NCBI GenBank assembly: GCA_029961745.1
Contig: CP124680.1
Coordinates: 1,612,001 to 1,676,000 of the forward strand
Length of the DNA: 64,000 bases
Direction of reading: 5' to 3'
Source: Nocardioides sp. L-11A
GTDB taxonomy: Bacteria; Actinomycetota; Actinomycetes; Propionibacteriales; Nocardioidaceae
Part shown: piece by piece, positions 43,396-50,145 of the stretch
Numbering within the stretch: position 1 is the stretch's first letter
How the letters are laid out: the number at the start of each line of letters is the position of its first letter
Program-made: the position numbers and the translations under genes
The notes under the pieces: model-generated
What the model was told of the DNA's origin: nothing
Seen by the model: the letters and a program-made list of their open reading frames with translations, nothing else
Database searches by the model: none

Positions 43396-44849
43396 CGGAT
43401 TCCTTTCAGGATTCTCATCAGGGGTGCGGACACGGTGATCCCGACGGCTCCGAGCAGCAGGAGGGATCCGAGGACCCACTCCCAGGCGCGACCGGACGGT
43501 TCCGGTCGCTCTGCCGAGGTGGGGGCGGAGGTGAGGGCGTAGGCCACGGGAGGCTCGTAGCGGGCTGCGGCGGCGGGGACGGACTCCGGTGCTCCGGCGG
43601 CCCCAGCGAAGACCTGGTCGGGAAGCGTGGGGCCGACGGGCTGGGTGACGGGCAGGGACGGTCCCGGCGGCTGCGCGGCCGGAGGCTTCTTGCCGGCCTT
43701 GTTCTTGGGCTGCTTCTCGGTCGCTACGGGCGGGAGGACAGCCTTGTCCGGCTGGATCGCGGACTTCGCGTCCCAGCTGATCAGGACGGGCTTGGGGACC
43801 TTGTAGGCATCGCTGGCGCCGCCGGACGAGTACCAATACGCGCCCGAACCGGCCTTCTCGACGAAGGAGAGGAAGGACGAGGGGAACGCCCCCCAGAAGG
43901 CCCCGGTGCGCACCTGCTGCGATCCGTCGGCCGGTGTGTGGGGGACCTGGAGATAACGCGGGTTCGCGGTGAAGCCCCGGGCTGCGGACAACTGCGCTGT
44001 GCCGATGCCTTCGAGGTCGGCGAGCGTCACCTCGGTCGGCGGCACCGGTAGCCAGATGCTCTGGTCGTCCATCGAACTGGCGAAGCCGCTCGCGGTCGCG
44101 GTGATGGTGGCCGAGGTCGGCGTGACGGTGAGCACCGGGTTGCTGATGCTGAAGAAGGTCATCCCCGAGTAGAAGAAGACGGTGAACGAGCCCTGCCAGG
44201 TGATCCTCGCCGTGCCGGCGACGGGATCGACCTTCCCGGTGCCGCCGCTGATGACGACCTGATGGTTGCTGAACAACCCACCGGTCGGGGTGGATAGCGG
44301 AGTCGTGTCGTCGGCGGCTGTCTTCAGGCCGGCGAGGTCCGCCGGCCGTGCGCCGGAGGTGGTGACCTTCTCGATCCGGACGGCCCCGCTCGTCGCCTGC
44401 CACGCGACGGCGCCGTTGGGCCAGGTGCCGTTGTTCAGGTTGATCGTCTGGCCGCCGCTGCCCGGGTCGGGCGCGGCGCCGGCCGAGAGGAAGTTGAACG
44501 TGCCGGGAGCGAACGCGCGGTTGTTGCTCTCGTCGTTGACGCCCCAGCGGAAGACGGCGTCGGACACCGCGAAGGGACCGTCGCCGGGCGTCTCCGTCGG
44601 GCTGGTCGAGTCGGTCGGCTGGTCGGTCGGCTGGTCGGTGGGTCCGTCGGTCGGCTCGGTCGGTCCGTCGGTCGGCTCCGTCGGCTCGCTCGACCCGGCG
44701 GTCGGCTCCGTCGTCGACGTGCTCTCGGCGGTCGGTACGACGCCCGCTCCGTCGCCGGTGCCGTCGGCCGCGGTGGCGGCGGAGAGCAGGGTGCCGGCGC
44801 CGAGGACGGCGCAGCACACGGCCAGCAGGATCGCGGCGACGCGCCTCAT
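43392..44849 (-). CDS. Membrane-anchored HtaA-domain heme-binding protein
   Basis: A 485-residue protein. Signal peptide residues 1-28; a Thr/Pro/Glu/Asp/Ser-rich spacer at 44-86; a variant HtaA domain at about 93-360 (FRWGVNDESNNRAFAPGTFN, FFYSGMTFFSISNPVLTV, FWGAFPSSFLSF, YWYSSGGASD at 337-346). A Pro/Ala-rich stalk follows, then a C-terminal membrane helix (456-477) and a short basic cytoplasmic tail. This matches HtaA of corynebacteria, which displays heme-binding domains on the cell surface and passes heme to HmuT. It is coupled to both neighbours by ATGA overlaps. Confidence 0.88.
   Translation of the reverse strand: MRRVAAILLAVCCAVLGAGTLLSAATAADGTGDGAGVVPTAESTSTTEPTAGSSEPTEPTDGPTEPTDGPTDQPTDQPTDSTSPTETPGDGPFAVSDAVFRWGVNDESNNRAFAPGTFNFLSAGAAPDPGSGGQTINLNNGTWPNGAVAWQATSGAVRIEKVTTSGARPADLAGLKTAADDTTPLSTPTGGLFSNHQVVISGGTGKVDPVAGTARITWQGSFTVFFYSGMTFFSISNPVLTVTPTSATITATASGFASSMDDQSIWLPVPPTEVTLADLEGIGTAQLSAARGFTANPRYLQVPHTPADGSQQVRTGAFWGAFPSSFLSFVEKAGSGAYWYSSGGASDAYKVPKPVLISWDAKSAIQPDKAVLPPVATEKQPKNKAGKKPPAAQPPGPSLPVTQPVGPTLPDQVFAGAAGAPESVPAAAARYEPPVAYALTSAPTSAERPEPSGRAWEWVLGSLLLLGAVGITVSAPLMRILKGIR
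44592..44720 (-). repeat. Low-complexity TEPTDGPT-type coding repeat
   Basis: Imperfect short repeats encode the Thr/Pro/Glu/Asp spacer (EPTEPTDGPTEPTDGPTDQP) between signal peptide and HtaA domain. Such spacers keep a domain clear of the cell wall and vary in length between strains. Confidence 0.7.
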
Positions 44850-46066
44850 GCCGCCGCTCCCGCGGCTCCCGCCGAAGCGGACGGGCCGGACGGGCCGGAC
44901 GGGCCGGAGGCGCGTCGTCGGCGCAGGAGCAGCAGTCGCAGGAGCAGGCCGAGGAGGGCGAGCAGGAACACGCATCCGGCGACGACGAGGAAGACCCGGG
45001 CCGGGCTCGTCCCGCCATCATCGGAGGCGGCGGCGCTCGTCGGGGCTGCCGCGGCGTCGGCGGGACGGACCGCGAAGCGCTCGGTGGCCTGGCCGCCGGT
45101 GGCCGCTCCGGTGAGACGCAGCTCGTGGGTGCCGGGCGTCAGGTCGGTGGGGAGCGGCAGGATGCCCGCCACCTCGCCCGACGGCCCGGCGATCATGGGC
45201 CCGATGCCGGCCACGCCGTCATCGAGCACGCCCAGGACCTGCTCGCCGGGCCGGAAGCCGGTCGCGGTGAAGGCCAGGGTGTTGCCGACCTTGGCGGTCA
45301 GCCGGTCGGTGGTCAGCTTGGGGGGACCGCCGGCGGCCGGCACGGCGGCGTCGGGGGCCGCGGCGGCGTCGGGGGCCGCGGCGGCGTCCAGAGCCGCGGG
45401 CTGACCGGACTCGGGCGCGGTGCCCTGGGCGGGCGGAGCGGCCTGCTCCTGACCCGTCGCCGGAGCAGCGTCGTACACGCTGGCGAACCGGACGGGGGTG
45501 AACGTCTCGTTGGCCGGGCTCTTCACGCCGTGGGCGCCGACGGTGATGACGCCGCAGGTGACCTTGGTGCAGTCGACGGTGGCGACCTTGCCGTTGCGGT
45601 CGACGCTCTGGAAGGTGGGCCCGGGGACGGTCAGCTTGACCTTGAAGGAGCCGTTCTTGCCCAGCACGGCGTTCGCCTCGGAGGACGTGGAGCTGCCGGG
45701 GAAGGCGATGAACTTGAGGTAGCCCTGGTTGGCGGCGGCGTTCTCGCTGTCGGGGATGTAGCGGTAGTCCGAGCCGGTCACGCCCCCTTTCGAGGGCTTC
45801 CAGGAGCCGCCGCCCGGGTCCTTGACCCAGCCGAACATGAGGTACACGCCGCCGAAGCCGCCCTTGACGACCTGGAATCCGGAGCCGCTGATGGTCAGCT
45901 CGGTGCGGTACTTGGTGTCGGCGGCTGCGGAGCCGCGGTCGTTGGTCACGGTGATCCGCGCGGCCGCGGCGGCGGGCGCCGCCGTGGTCGCGGTCACGAC
46001 GGCGACCAGGCCGGTCGCCAGCAGCGCGAGGGCCATCAGCCGGCTGGTGAGCGGGTGCGGGTTCAT
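44846..46066 (-). CDS. Membrane-anchored Ig-like/neocarzinostatin-like surface protein of the heme operon
   Basis: A 406-residue protein. Signal peptide residues 1-36; an extracellular domain at about 37-196 with GGFGGVYLMFGWVK and a cysteine pair (Cys166, Cys171 in VDCTKVTCGVITV) resembling the last hairpin of neocarzinostatin-fold proteins. An Ala/Pro/Asp-rich repeat region spans 204-246, a second Ig-like domain about 248-332 (LAFTATGFRPGEQVLGVL, LTPGTHELRLTG), a membrane helix 357-380, and a basic, Gly/Ser/Pro-rich cytoplasmic tail. The first domain is related to residues 311-458 of the 569-residue HtaA protein. The gene lies between hmuV and the HtaA genes, so a heme-relay role is likely but unproven. 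Confidence 0.72.
   Translation of the reverse strand: MNPHPLTSRLMALALLATGLVAVVTATTAAPAAAAARITVTNDRGSAAADTKYRTELTISGSGFQVVKGGFGGVYLMFGWVKDPGGGSWKPSKGGVTGSDYRYIPDSENAAANQGYLKFIAFPGSSTSSEANAVLGKNGSFKVKLTVPGPTFQSVDRNGKVATVDCTKVTCGVITVGAHGVKSPANETFTPVRFASVYDAAPATGQEQAAPPAQGTAPESGQPAALDAAAAPDAAAAPDAAVPAAGGPPKLTTDRLTAKVGNTLAFTATGFRPGEQVLGVLDDGVAGIGPMIAGPSGEVAGILPLPTDLTPGTHELRLTGAATGGQATERFAVRPADAAAAPTSAAASDDGGTSPARVFLVVAGCVFLLALLGLLLRLLLLRRRRASGPSGPSGPSASAGAAGAAA
45343..45396 (-). repeat. 18-nt tandem repeat inside a coding region
   Basis: Two exact 18-nt copies (45343-45360, 45361-45378) and a degenerate third encode DAAAAP-type units in the stalk of the 406-residue protein. Confidence 0.75.
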
Positions 46067-46911
46067 GCGGTCTCCTCCCGGGACATGAGCGAGCGCCGGT
46101 CGGGAAGCACCAGCAGGTCGCCGGTGCCGGGGTGGGTGAGGACGTCGATCGGGTGGTCGTAGACGAGGCTCAGCAGGGGAGCGGTGAACACCTCGCGCGG
46201 CGCACCCTCCGCGGTGACCCGGCCGTGGTGCAGGAGCGCGACCCGATCGGACCAGGCGGCGGCCAGGCTGAGGTCGTGGAGGACCACGACCACGGCGGCG
46301 CCCGCGGCGGCCTGGGCCCGCGCGTGGGCCAGGACCGTCTCCTGGTGCCCGATGTCGAGGGCCGCCGTGGGCTCGTCGAGCAGCAGGACGCCGGTGCGCT
46401 GGGCCAGCACCCGGGCGAAGGAGGTGCGGCCCTTCTCCCCGCCGGAGAGCAGTCCGAACGGCTGGCCGGCGAGGTGCTCGATGTCGGCCGTGGCCATCGA
46501 CTCGGCGACCACGCGGTCGTCGTCGTCCTCCGCGTCGGTGCCACGCCAGGGCGCCCGTCCCATCCGGACGACGTCGACGGCCGGGAAGGGGAACGAGATC
46601 CGGTGCTCCTGGGTGAGCACCGCGCGGCGGCGCGACATCTCGCGCAGCTTCCACTCCGCGAGCGAGCGGCCCTCGAGGGTCACCTCGCCCTGGTCGGGGG
46701 TGAGATCGCCGGCGAGGACCGAGAGCAGCGTGGACTTCCCGGCGCCGTTGGGCCCGACCAGGGCCAGCACCTCGCGCCGGTGGACCTGGAGGTCCACCGC
46801 GTCGAGGATCGGGCGGCGCCCGAAGCTCAGCGTGATGCCGGAGGCGGTGAGCGCGGCACTGCCGGCGGCCTGGTGGCGGTCGTGGGGGTGGTCATGGGTG
46901 TGGTGCCTCAT
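46063..46911 (-). CDS. hmuV: Heme ABC transporter ATP-binding protein HmuV
   Basis: A 282-residue ATPase: Walker A GPNGAGKST, signature LSGGEKGRTSFARVLAQR, Walker B VLLLDEPTAALD, and H-loop VVVVLHDLSLAA. The QEHRISFPFPAVDVVRMGR Q-loop region is typical of heme and siderophore importers. An unusual feature is the histidine-rich N-terminus (six His in the first 13 residues). It powers import through HmuU; overlaps with hmuU and the following gene are ATGA type. Confidence 0.94.
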   Translation of the reverse strand: MRHHTHDHPHDRHQAAGSAALTASGITLSFGRRPILDAVDLQVHRREVLALVGPNGAGKSTLLSVLAGDLTPDQGEVTLEGRSLAEWKLREMSRRRAVLTQEHRISFPFPAVDVVRMGRAPWRGTDAEDDDDRVVAESMATADIEHLAGQPFGLLSGGEKGRTSFARVLAQRTGVLLLDEPTAALDIGHQETVLAHARAQAAAGAAVVVVLHDLSLAAAWSDRVALLHHGRVTAEGAPREVFTAPLLSLVYDHPIDVLTHPGTGDLLVLPDRRSLMSREETA

Positions 46912-48029
46912 GCCCAGCCCCCCGCCGTACGACGGGTGCGGCGCAGCAGCCAGAAGAAGAACGGCCCGCCGACCAGCGAGGTCAGCATGCCGAGCGGGAG
47001 GTCGGTGTAGGCGACGAAGGTCCGGGCCACGGTGTCGGCGCAGATCAGCACCAGCGCCCCGGCGAGGAAGGAGGCGACGAGCAGGACCCGATGGCCCGGG
47101 CCGGTCACCATCCGCACCAGGTGGGGCACGATCAGGCCGACGAACGCGACGATGCCGCAGAAGCTGACCGCGGCCGCGGTCAGCAGGGCGACGACGACGA
47201 TGAGCACGATGCGCAGCCGCTCGACGTTGACGCCCAGGTGCCGGGCGGAGCGCTCCCCGAGGGCCAGCAGGTCGAGGCTCCGGGCACAGGCGAGCGCGAT
47301 CGCGACGCCGATCGCGGCCAGTGGCGCGACCACGACGACATAGGACCAGCGGCTGCCGTTGAGGCTGCCGAGCTGCCAGAAGACGATCGACTCCCGGGCC
47401 TGGGTGTCGCCCACGAACATGAGCAGCGCGAGGAGGGCGCCCGCGACGGCGTTGACGGCGATGCCGGTGAGGACGAGGGTGACCACCTCGGTGCGGCCGT
47501 CGGAGCGGGACAGCGCGTAGACGAGCAGGGTCGTGACCAGGCCGCCGACGAAGGCGCAGACCGGGATCGACCAGTCGCCCGCGAAGCGCAGGCTGAAGAC
47601 GATGGCCACGGCGGCGGCCACGGCGGCGCCGGAGGAGACGCCGACGACACTCGGCTCGGCCAGCGGGTTGCCGAAGACGCCCTGCATCGCGGCACCGGCG
47701 ACCGCCAGCGAGCCGCCGACGATCACCGCCATCGCGATCCGGGAGAACCGGACGTTCCACAGGGTGTACTCGCCCCGTGGGTGACTCGGCAGCGGGCCCA
47801 CGTCGAGGCCCAGGCGGTGGGCGATCGAGCCGAGGATCTCGTTGATGGGGATGGCCAGCTGGCCCGACCCGCCGGCGACCAGCGCGGCGACGACGAGCGC
47901 GATGCCGAGGCCGGCGTACAGGAGCACGACCCGGCGCCGCCGGCGGCGGTCGACGGCGGCCGTGGCGCTCGCGGCGCCCTCGCCGACCGGTTCCGACCGC
48001 ATCGTCGGGCCGGGGACGGTCGCGGTCAC
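46908..48029 (-). CDS. hmuU: Heme ABC transporter permease HmuU (FecCD family)
   Basis: A 373-residue permease with about ten membrane helices after a basic N-terminus. FecCD family blocks: AVAGAAMQGVFGNPLAEPSVVGVSSGAA, GGLVTTLLVYALSR, CGIVAFVGLIVPHLVRMVTG and GMLTSLVGGPFFFWLLRR. The start is a GTG overlapping the hmuT stop. It forms the channel for heme passed on by HmuT. Confidence 0.95.
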   Translation of the reverse strand: MTATVPGPTMRSEPVGEGAASATAAVDRRRRRRVVLLYAGLGIALVVAALVAGGSGQLAIPINEILGSIAHRLGLDVGPLPSHPRGEYTLWNVRFSRIAMAVIVGGSLAVAGAAMQGVFGNPLAEPSVVGVSSGAAVAAAVAIVFSLRFAGDWSIPVCAFVGGLVTTLLVYALSRSDGRTEVVTLVLTGIAVNAVAGALLALLMFVGDTQARESIVFWQLGSLNGSRWSYVVVVAPLAAIGVAIALACARSLDLLALGERSARHLGVNVERLRIVLIVVVALLTAAAVSFCGIVAFVGLIVPHLVRMVTGPGHRVLLVASFLAGALVLICADTVARTFVAYTDLPLGMLTSLVGGPFFFWLLRRTRRTAGGWA

Positions 48030-49153
48030 AGCCGGTCCTCCGCGGGCAGGCTGTCGGGGGCGTAGAACGCGACGGCGAGCGCGTTGAGCACGGCGGCGGT
48101 GCGCGGCCCGAAGCTCAGGATCTGCGCGTCGTCCATGGCGATCACCCGCTGGTTCTCACCGGCGGGGGTCTGGGCCAGCGCCGGGAACTGGTCGAGGAGG
48201 CCGTCGACGCCGCCGACCGACTCCAGGCCCTTGCTCATCATCACGACGACATCGGGCTGGGCCTTGATCAGGCCCTCGTCGTTGACCGGCTTCATGCCGT
48301 CCCAGCCGATCTCGCTGCTGACGTCGTAGCCGCCGACGGCGGAGACGAGGGCGTCGGCGCCGGAGCCCTTGCCGAACATGTAGTAGACGTTGGCTTGGCC
48401 CCGGACGTAGAGGAAGATCGTGCGCAGCTGGCCCGTGACGTCCTGGGGCGCGATGGTCGCGATCTGCGCGCGGACGGCGTCGGCCTCCTGCGTGATCCGG
48501 GCGCCGAGCTGCGTGCCCTGCTCCGGGACGCCGAGTGCGTCGGCCACCTCCTGGGTGAGCGAGGCGAGGTTCTCGAAGTCGCGGTCCCCGTCGACGACGA
48601 CGACGGGGATGCCGGCGTCGCGGACCTGCAGCACGACGTTCCACGGGCCGAGGGAGGTGTCGGTGATGAGGACGCTGGGGTTCAGCTCGAGGATCGCCTC
48701 GGCGTTGAGCTCGTGGCCGTTCTGGGTGACCAGCGGCCGGTCCTCGATCTCGGGATAGGACGAGGACACGTCCCGGCCCACGATGCTGTCGCCGAGACCG
48801 AGCTCGAAGACGGTCTGCGACAGGGTCCCGTAGATGTCGAGGGCCAGGATCCGGCTGGTGTCCGTGACCGTCACCTCGGTGCCCTGCGCGTCGGTCACGG
48901 TCGCCGGCAGTGTGGGGGTCGGGTCCTCGTCGACGGGCCGGATCTCCGGGTCGGGGAGGTTGATGTCGACCGCGCCCTGCCAGCTGCGGGGGTCGTCCAG
49001 CGCGGTCACGTCGGCGATCGAGGGCACGGTGGTCCCGGGCTGGTCCGCGCCGTGCCCCTCCTTGCCGTCGATGACCGCTCCGCAGGCCGTCAGGGTCAGG
49101 GCCACGACGGCGAGGGTGAGCGTGCGGAGCGGGCGGGACGTGCGGGCGACCAT
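48026..49153 (-). CDS. hmuT: Heme-binding lipoprotein HmuT
   Basis: A 375-residue cluster A-III substrate-binding lipoprotein. Lipobox LTLTAC with Cys24. Two Rossmann-like lobes are joined by a helix: ILALDIYGTLSQTVFELGLG with VGRDVSSSYPEIEDRPLVT, and VRGQANVYYMFGKGSGADAL. Corynebacterial HmuT binds heme with a His and a Tyr; His147 in QNGHELNAE and Tyr257 or Tyr258 fit these roles. First gene of the six-gene operon; an IdeR-like box overlaps its promoter. Confidence 0.93.
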   Translation of the reverse strand: MVARTSRPLRTLTLAVVALTLTACGAVIDGKEGHGADQPGTTVPSIADVTALDDPRSWQGAVDINLPDPEIRPVDEDPTPTLPATVTDAQGTEVTVTDTSRILALDIYGTLSQTVFELGLGDSIVGRDVSSSYPEIEDRPLVTQNGHELNAEAILELNPSVLITDTSLGPWNVVLQVRDAGIPVVVVDGDRDFENLASLTQEVADALGVPEQGTQLGARITQEADAVRAQIATIAPQDVTGQLRTIFLYVRGQANVYYMFGKGSGADALVSAVGGYDVSSEIGWDGMKPVNDEGLIKAQPDVVVMMSKGLESVGGVDGLLDQFPALAQTPAGENQRVIAMDDAQILSFGPRTAAVLNALAVAFYAPDSLPAEDRL

Positions 49154-49197
49154 GAACGGCTCTTTGCTGTCAGAGTGTCAACATCTCGGGCGATCTG

Positions 49198-49226
49198 ACC
49201 CTAACACACAGCTTAGGCTCACCTAA
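49198..49226 (-). promoter_or_regulatory. hmuT promoter with IdeR/DtxR-like box
   Basis: The minus strand has -35 TTAGGT (49221-49226), a 17-bp spacer and -10 TAGGGT (49198-49203). The 19-mer ACAGCTTAGGCTCACCTAA (49208-49226, plus strand) matches the IdeR/DtxR consensus at 15 of 19 positions and covers the -35 and spacer, so iron-bound repressor would block transcription. Confidence 0.7.
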
Positions 49227-49310
49227 TTACTGGCGGAATCGCCCGTTCTGTCGGGAGTTTTCGGGCACGCCGACGTGCCGAGAGGTTCTGACGAATTGTC
49301 AACGACCTCC

Positions 49311-49346
49311 TTGACGAGGTCGGGCAATTCGGTAAGGCTTACCTTA
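49311..49346 (+). promoter_or_regulatory. Iron-regulated promoter of the neocarzinostatin-like/HtaA genes
   Basis: -35 TTGACG (49311-49316) and -10 TAAGGC (49333-49338) with 16-bp spacing. The 19-mer TTCGGTAAGGCTTACCTTA at 49328-49346 matches the IdeR/DtxR consensus at 15 of 19 positions and covers the -10. Confidence 0.7.
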
Positions 49347-49481
49347 TCTCGAACGTCGTGGGCGCGCCAGTCGGCTGCGTTCGGGAGACGAGGCCGTGCG
49401 GCGGGATCGCCGCGTGGGCGGACCGGGGCGCCGAACTTTTCGCAGGGAACAGCGCCCCGGCCGGCCCCACGGCCTCTTCAT

Positions 49482-49499
49482 GGCCGCGCATGCGCGGCC
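49482..49499 (+). promoter_or_regulatory. Perfect palindrome in the mRNA leader
   Basis: GGCCGCGCATGCGCGGCC is an 18-nt perfect palindrome 54 nt before the ATG at 49554. In RNA it would form a GC-rich hairpin upstream of the ribosome site AAGGAG. It may stabilise the leader or affect translation. Confidence 0.4.
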
Positions 49500-49553
49500 G
49501 GACAGGGAATCGGCCACAGGGCTGGTTCCGATCCTAGAGAAGGAGAAGAACCC

Positions 49554-50063
49554 ATGACATCCACCCCGCGCCGTCGTACGCCGGCACGCCTCCTCACGGT
49601 CCTCGCGGCCACCGCCACGGCGGGTGCGCTGAGCCTCTCCGCCCCGGCGGCACACGCCTCCGACATCAGCGACGCCGACAACGTCTCGCTCACGCCGTCG
49701 TCCAGCAGCTACCTCGACGGCGCGCTGGTCGACATCGACCAGTCCGGGCTCGCCGCGAACACCGACTACACGGTGAGCATCTGCGAGTGGGACACCTACA
49801 CGACCTTCCTGGTCGCCCAGATCCCGGCCTGCATCGCCGGCACCAGCCAGGTCGACGTGACCACCGACGGTTCGGGCAACCTGCACCTGGACGACTACGA
49901 GCTGCTCGCGGGAGGCGCGAACGCCCACGCCTTCCTCGGGCCCTCCCAGCCGGCCGACGTCGACTGCGACACCCACCTGTGCGAGGTCGTCGTGACACCC
50001 GCCCACGGGGGCGGCAGCGGCGGCTCGTACGCCGGCGACAGCGCCGAGTTCAACGTCTCCTGA
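49554..50063 (+). CDS. Small secreted protein with neocarzinostatin-like fold
   Basis: A 169-residue exported protein. Signal peptide 1-35 (ending AHA-SD). The mature part (about 134 residues) follows the neocarzinostatin/macromomycin pattern: VSLTPSSSSYLDGALVDIDQ, SGLAANTDYTVSICEWD, then a C-terminal VDCDTHLCEVVVTPAHGG. Four cysteines (77, 93, 138, 143) fit its two disulfides, with the second pair 5 residues apart as in neocarzinostatin. That fold carries a hydrophobic ligand in a cleft. Here an IdeR-like promoter and the HtaA gene downstream suggest a heme carrier; this is inference. AAGGAG precedes the ATG. Confidence 0.72.
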   Translation: MTSTPRRRTPARLLTVLAATATAGALSLSAPAAHASDISDADNVSLTPSSSSYLDGALVDIDQSGLAANTDYTVSICEWDTYTTFLVAQIPACIAGTSQVDVTTDGSGNLHLDDYELLAGGANAHAFLGPSQPADVDCDTHLCEVVVTPAHGGGSGGSYAGDSAEFNVS

Positions 50064-50145
50064 CGCCTGAGGGCGGCGGCGTGCGGGATCGGGACCGTAC
50101 GCCGCCCGCTCCGTCCTCCCTCCCCGACTCATGAAGGCATCCCGC

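Larger units (their letters stand above)
49154..49553. other. Divergent iron-regulated intergenic region
   Basis: This 400-nt stretch without a gene separates hmuT (minus) from the neocarzinostatin-like gene (plus). It holds two IdeR-like boxes, one for each direction, with matching promoters, and a perfect palindrome in the plus-strand leader. The plus-strand leader is long, about 200 nt from the predicted promoter to the ATG. Confidence 0.7.

Noticed and set aside
44592..44720. Possible CRISPR-like or satellite array
   Set aside because: The repeats are short, imperfect and in frame, encoding a Thr/Pro-rich spacer; there are no regular spacers or cas genes.
41686..45021. A 1111-residue fusion protein formed by reading upstream of the last HtaA gene
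   Set aside because: The first 540 codons are an out-of-frame reading of the 485-residue gene. The real start is the ATG at 43395, with a signal peptide and an ATGA overlap.
43392..49153. Siderophore rather than heme importer for the ABC operon
   Set aside because: FecCD-type permeases serve both, but HtaA-type proteins in the same operon and heme oxygenase nearby favour heme. Substrate still needs experimental proof.
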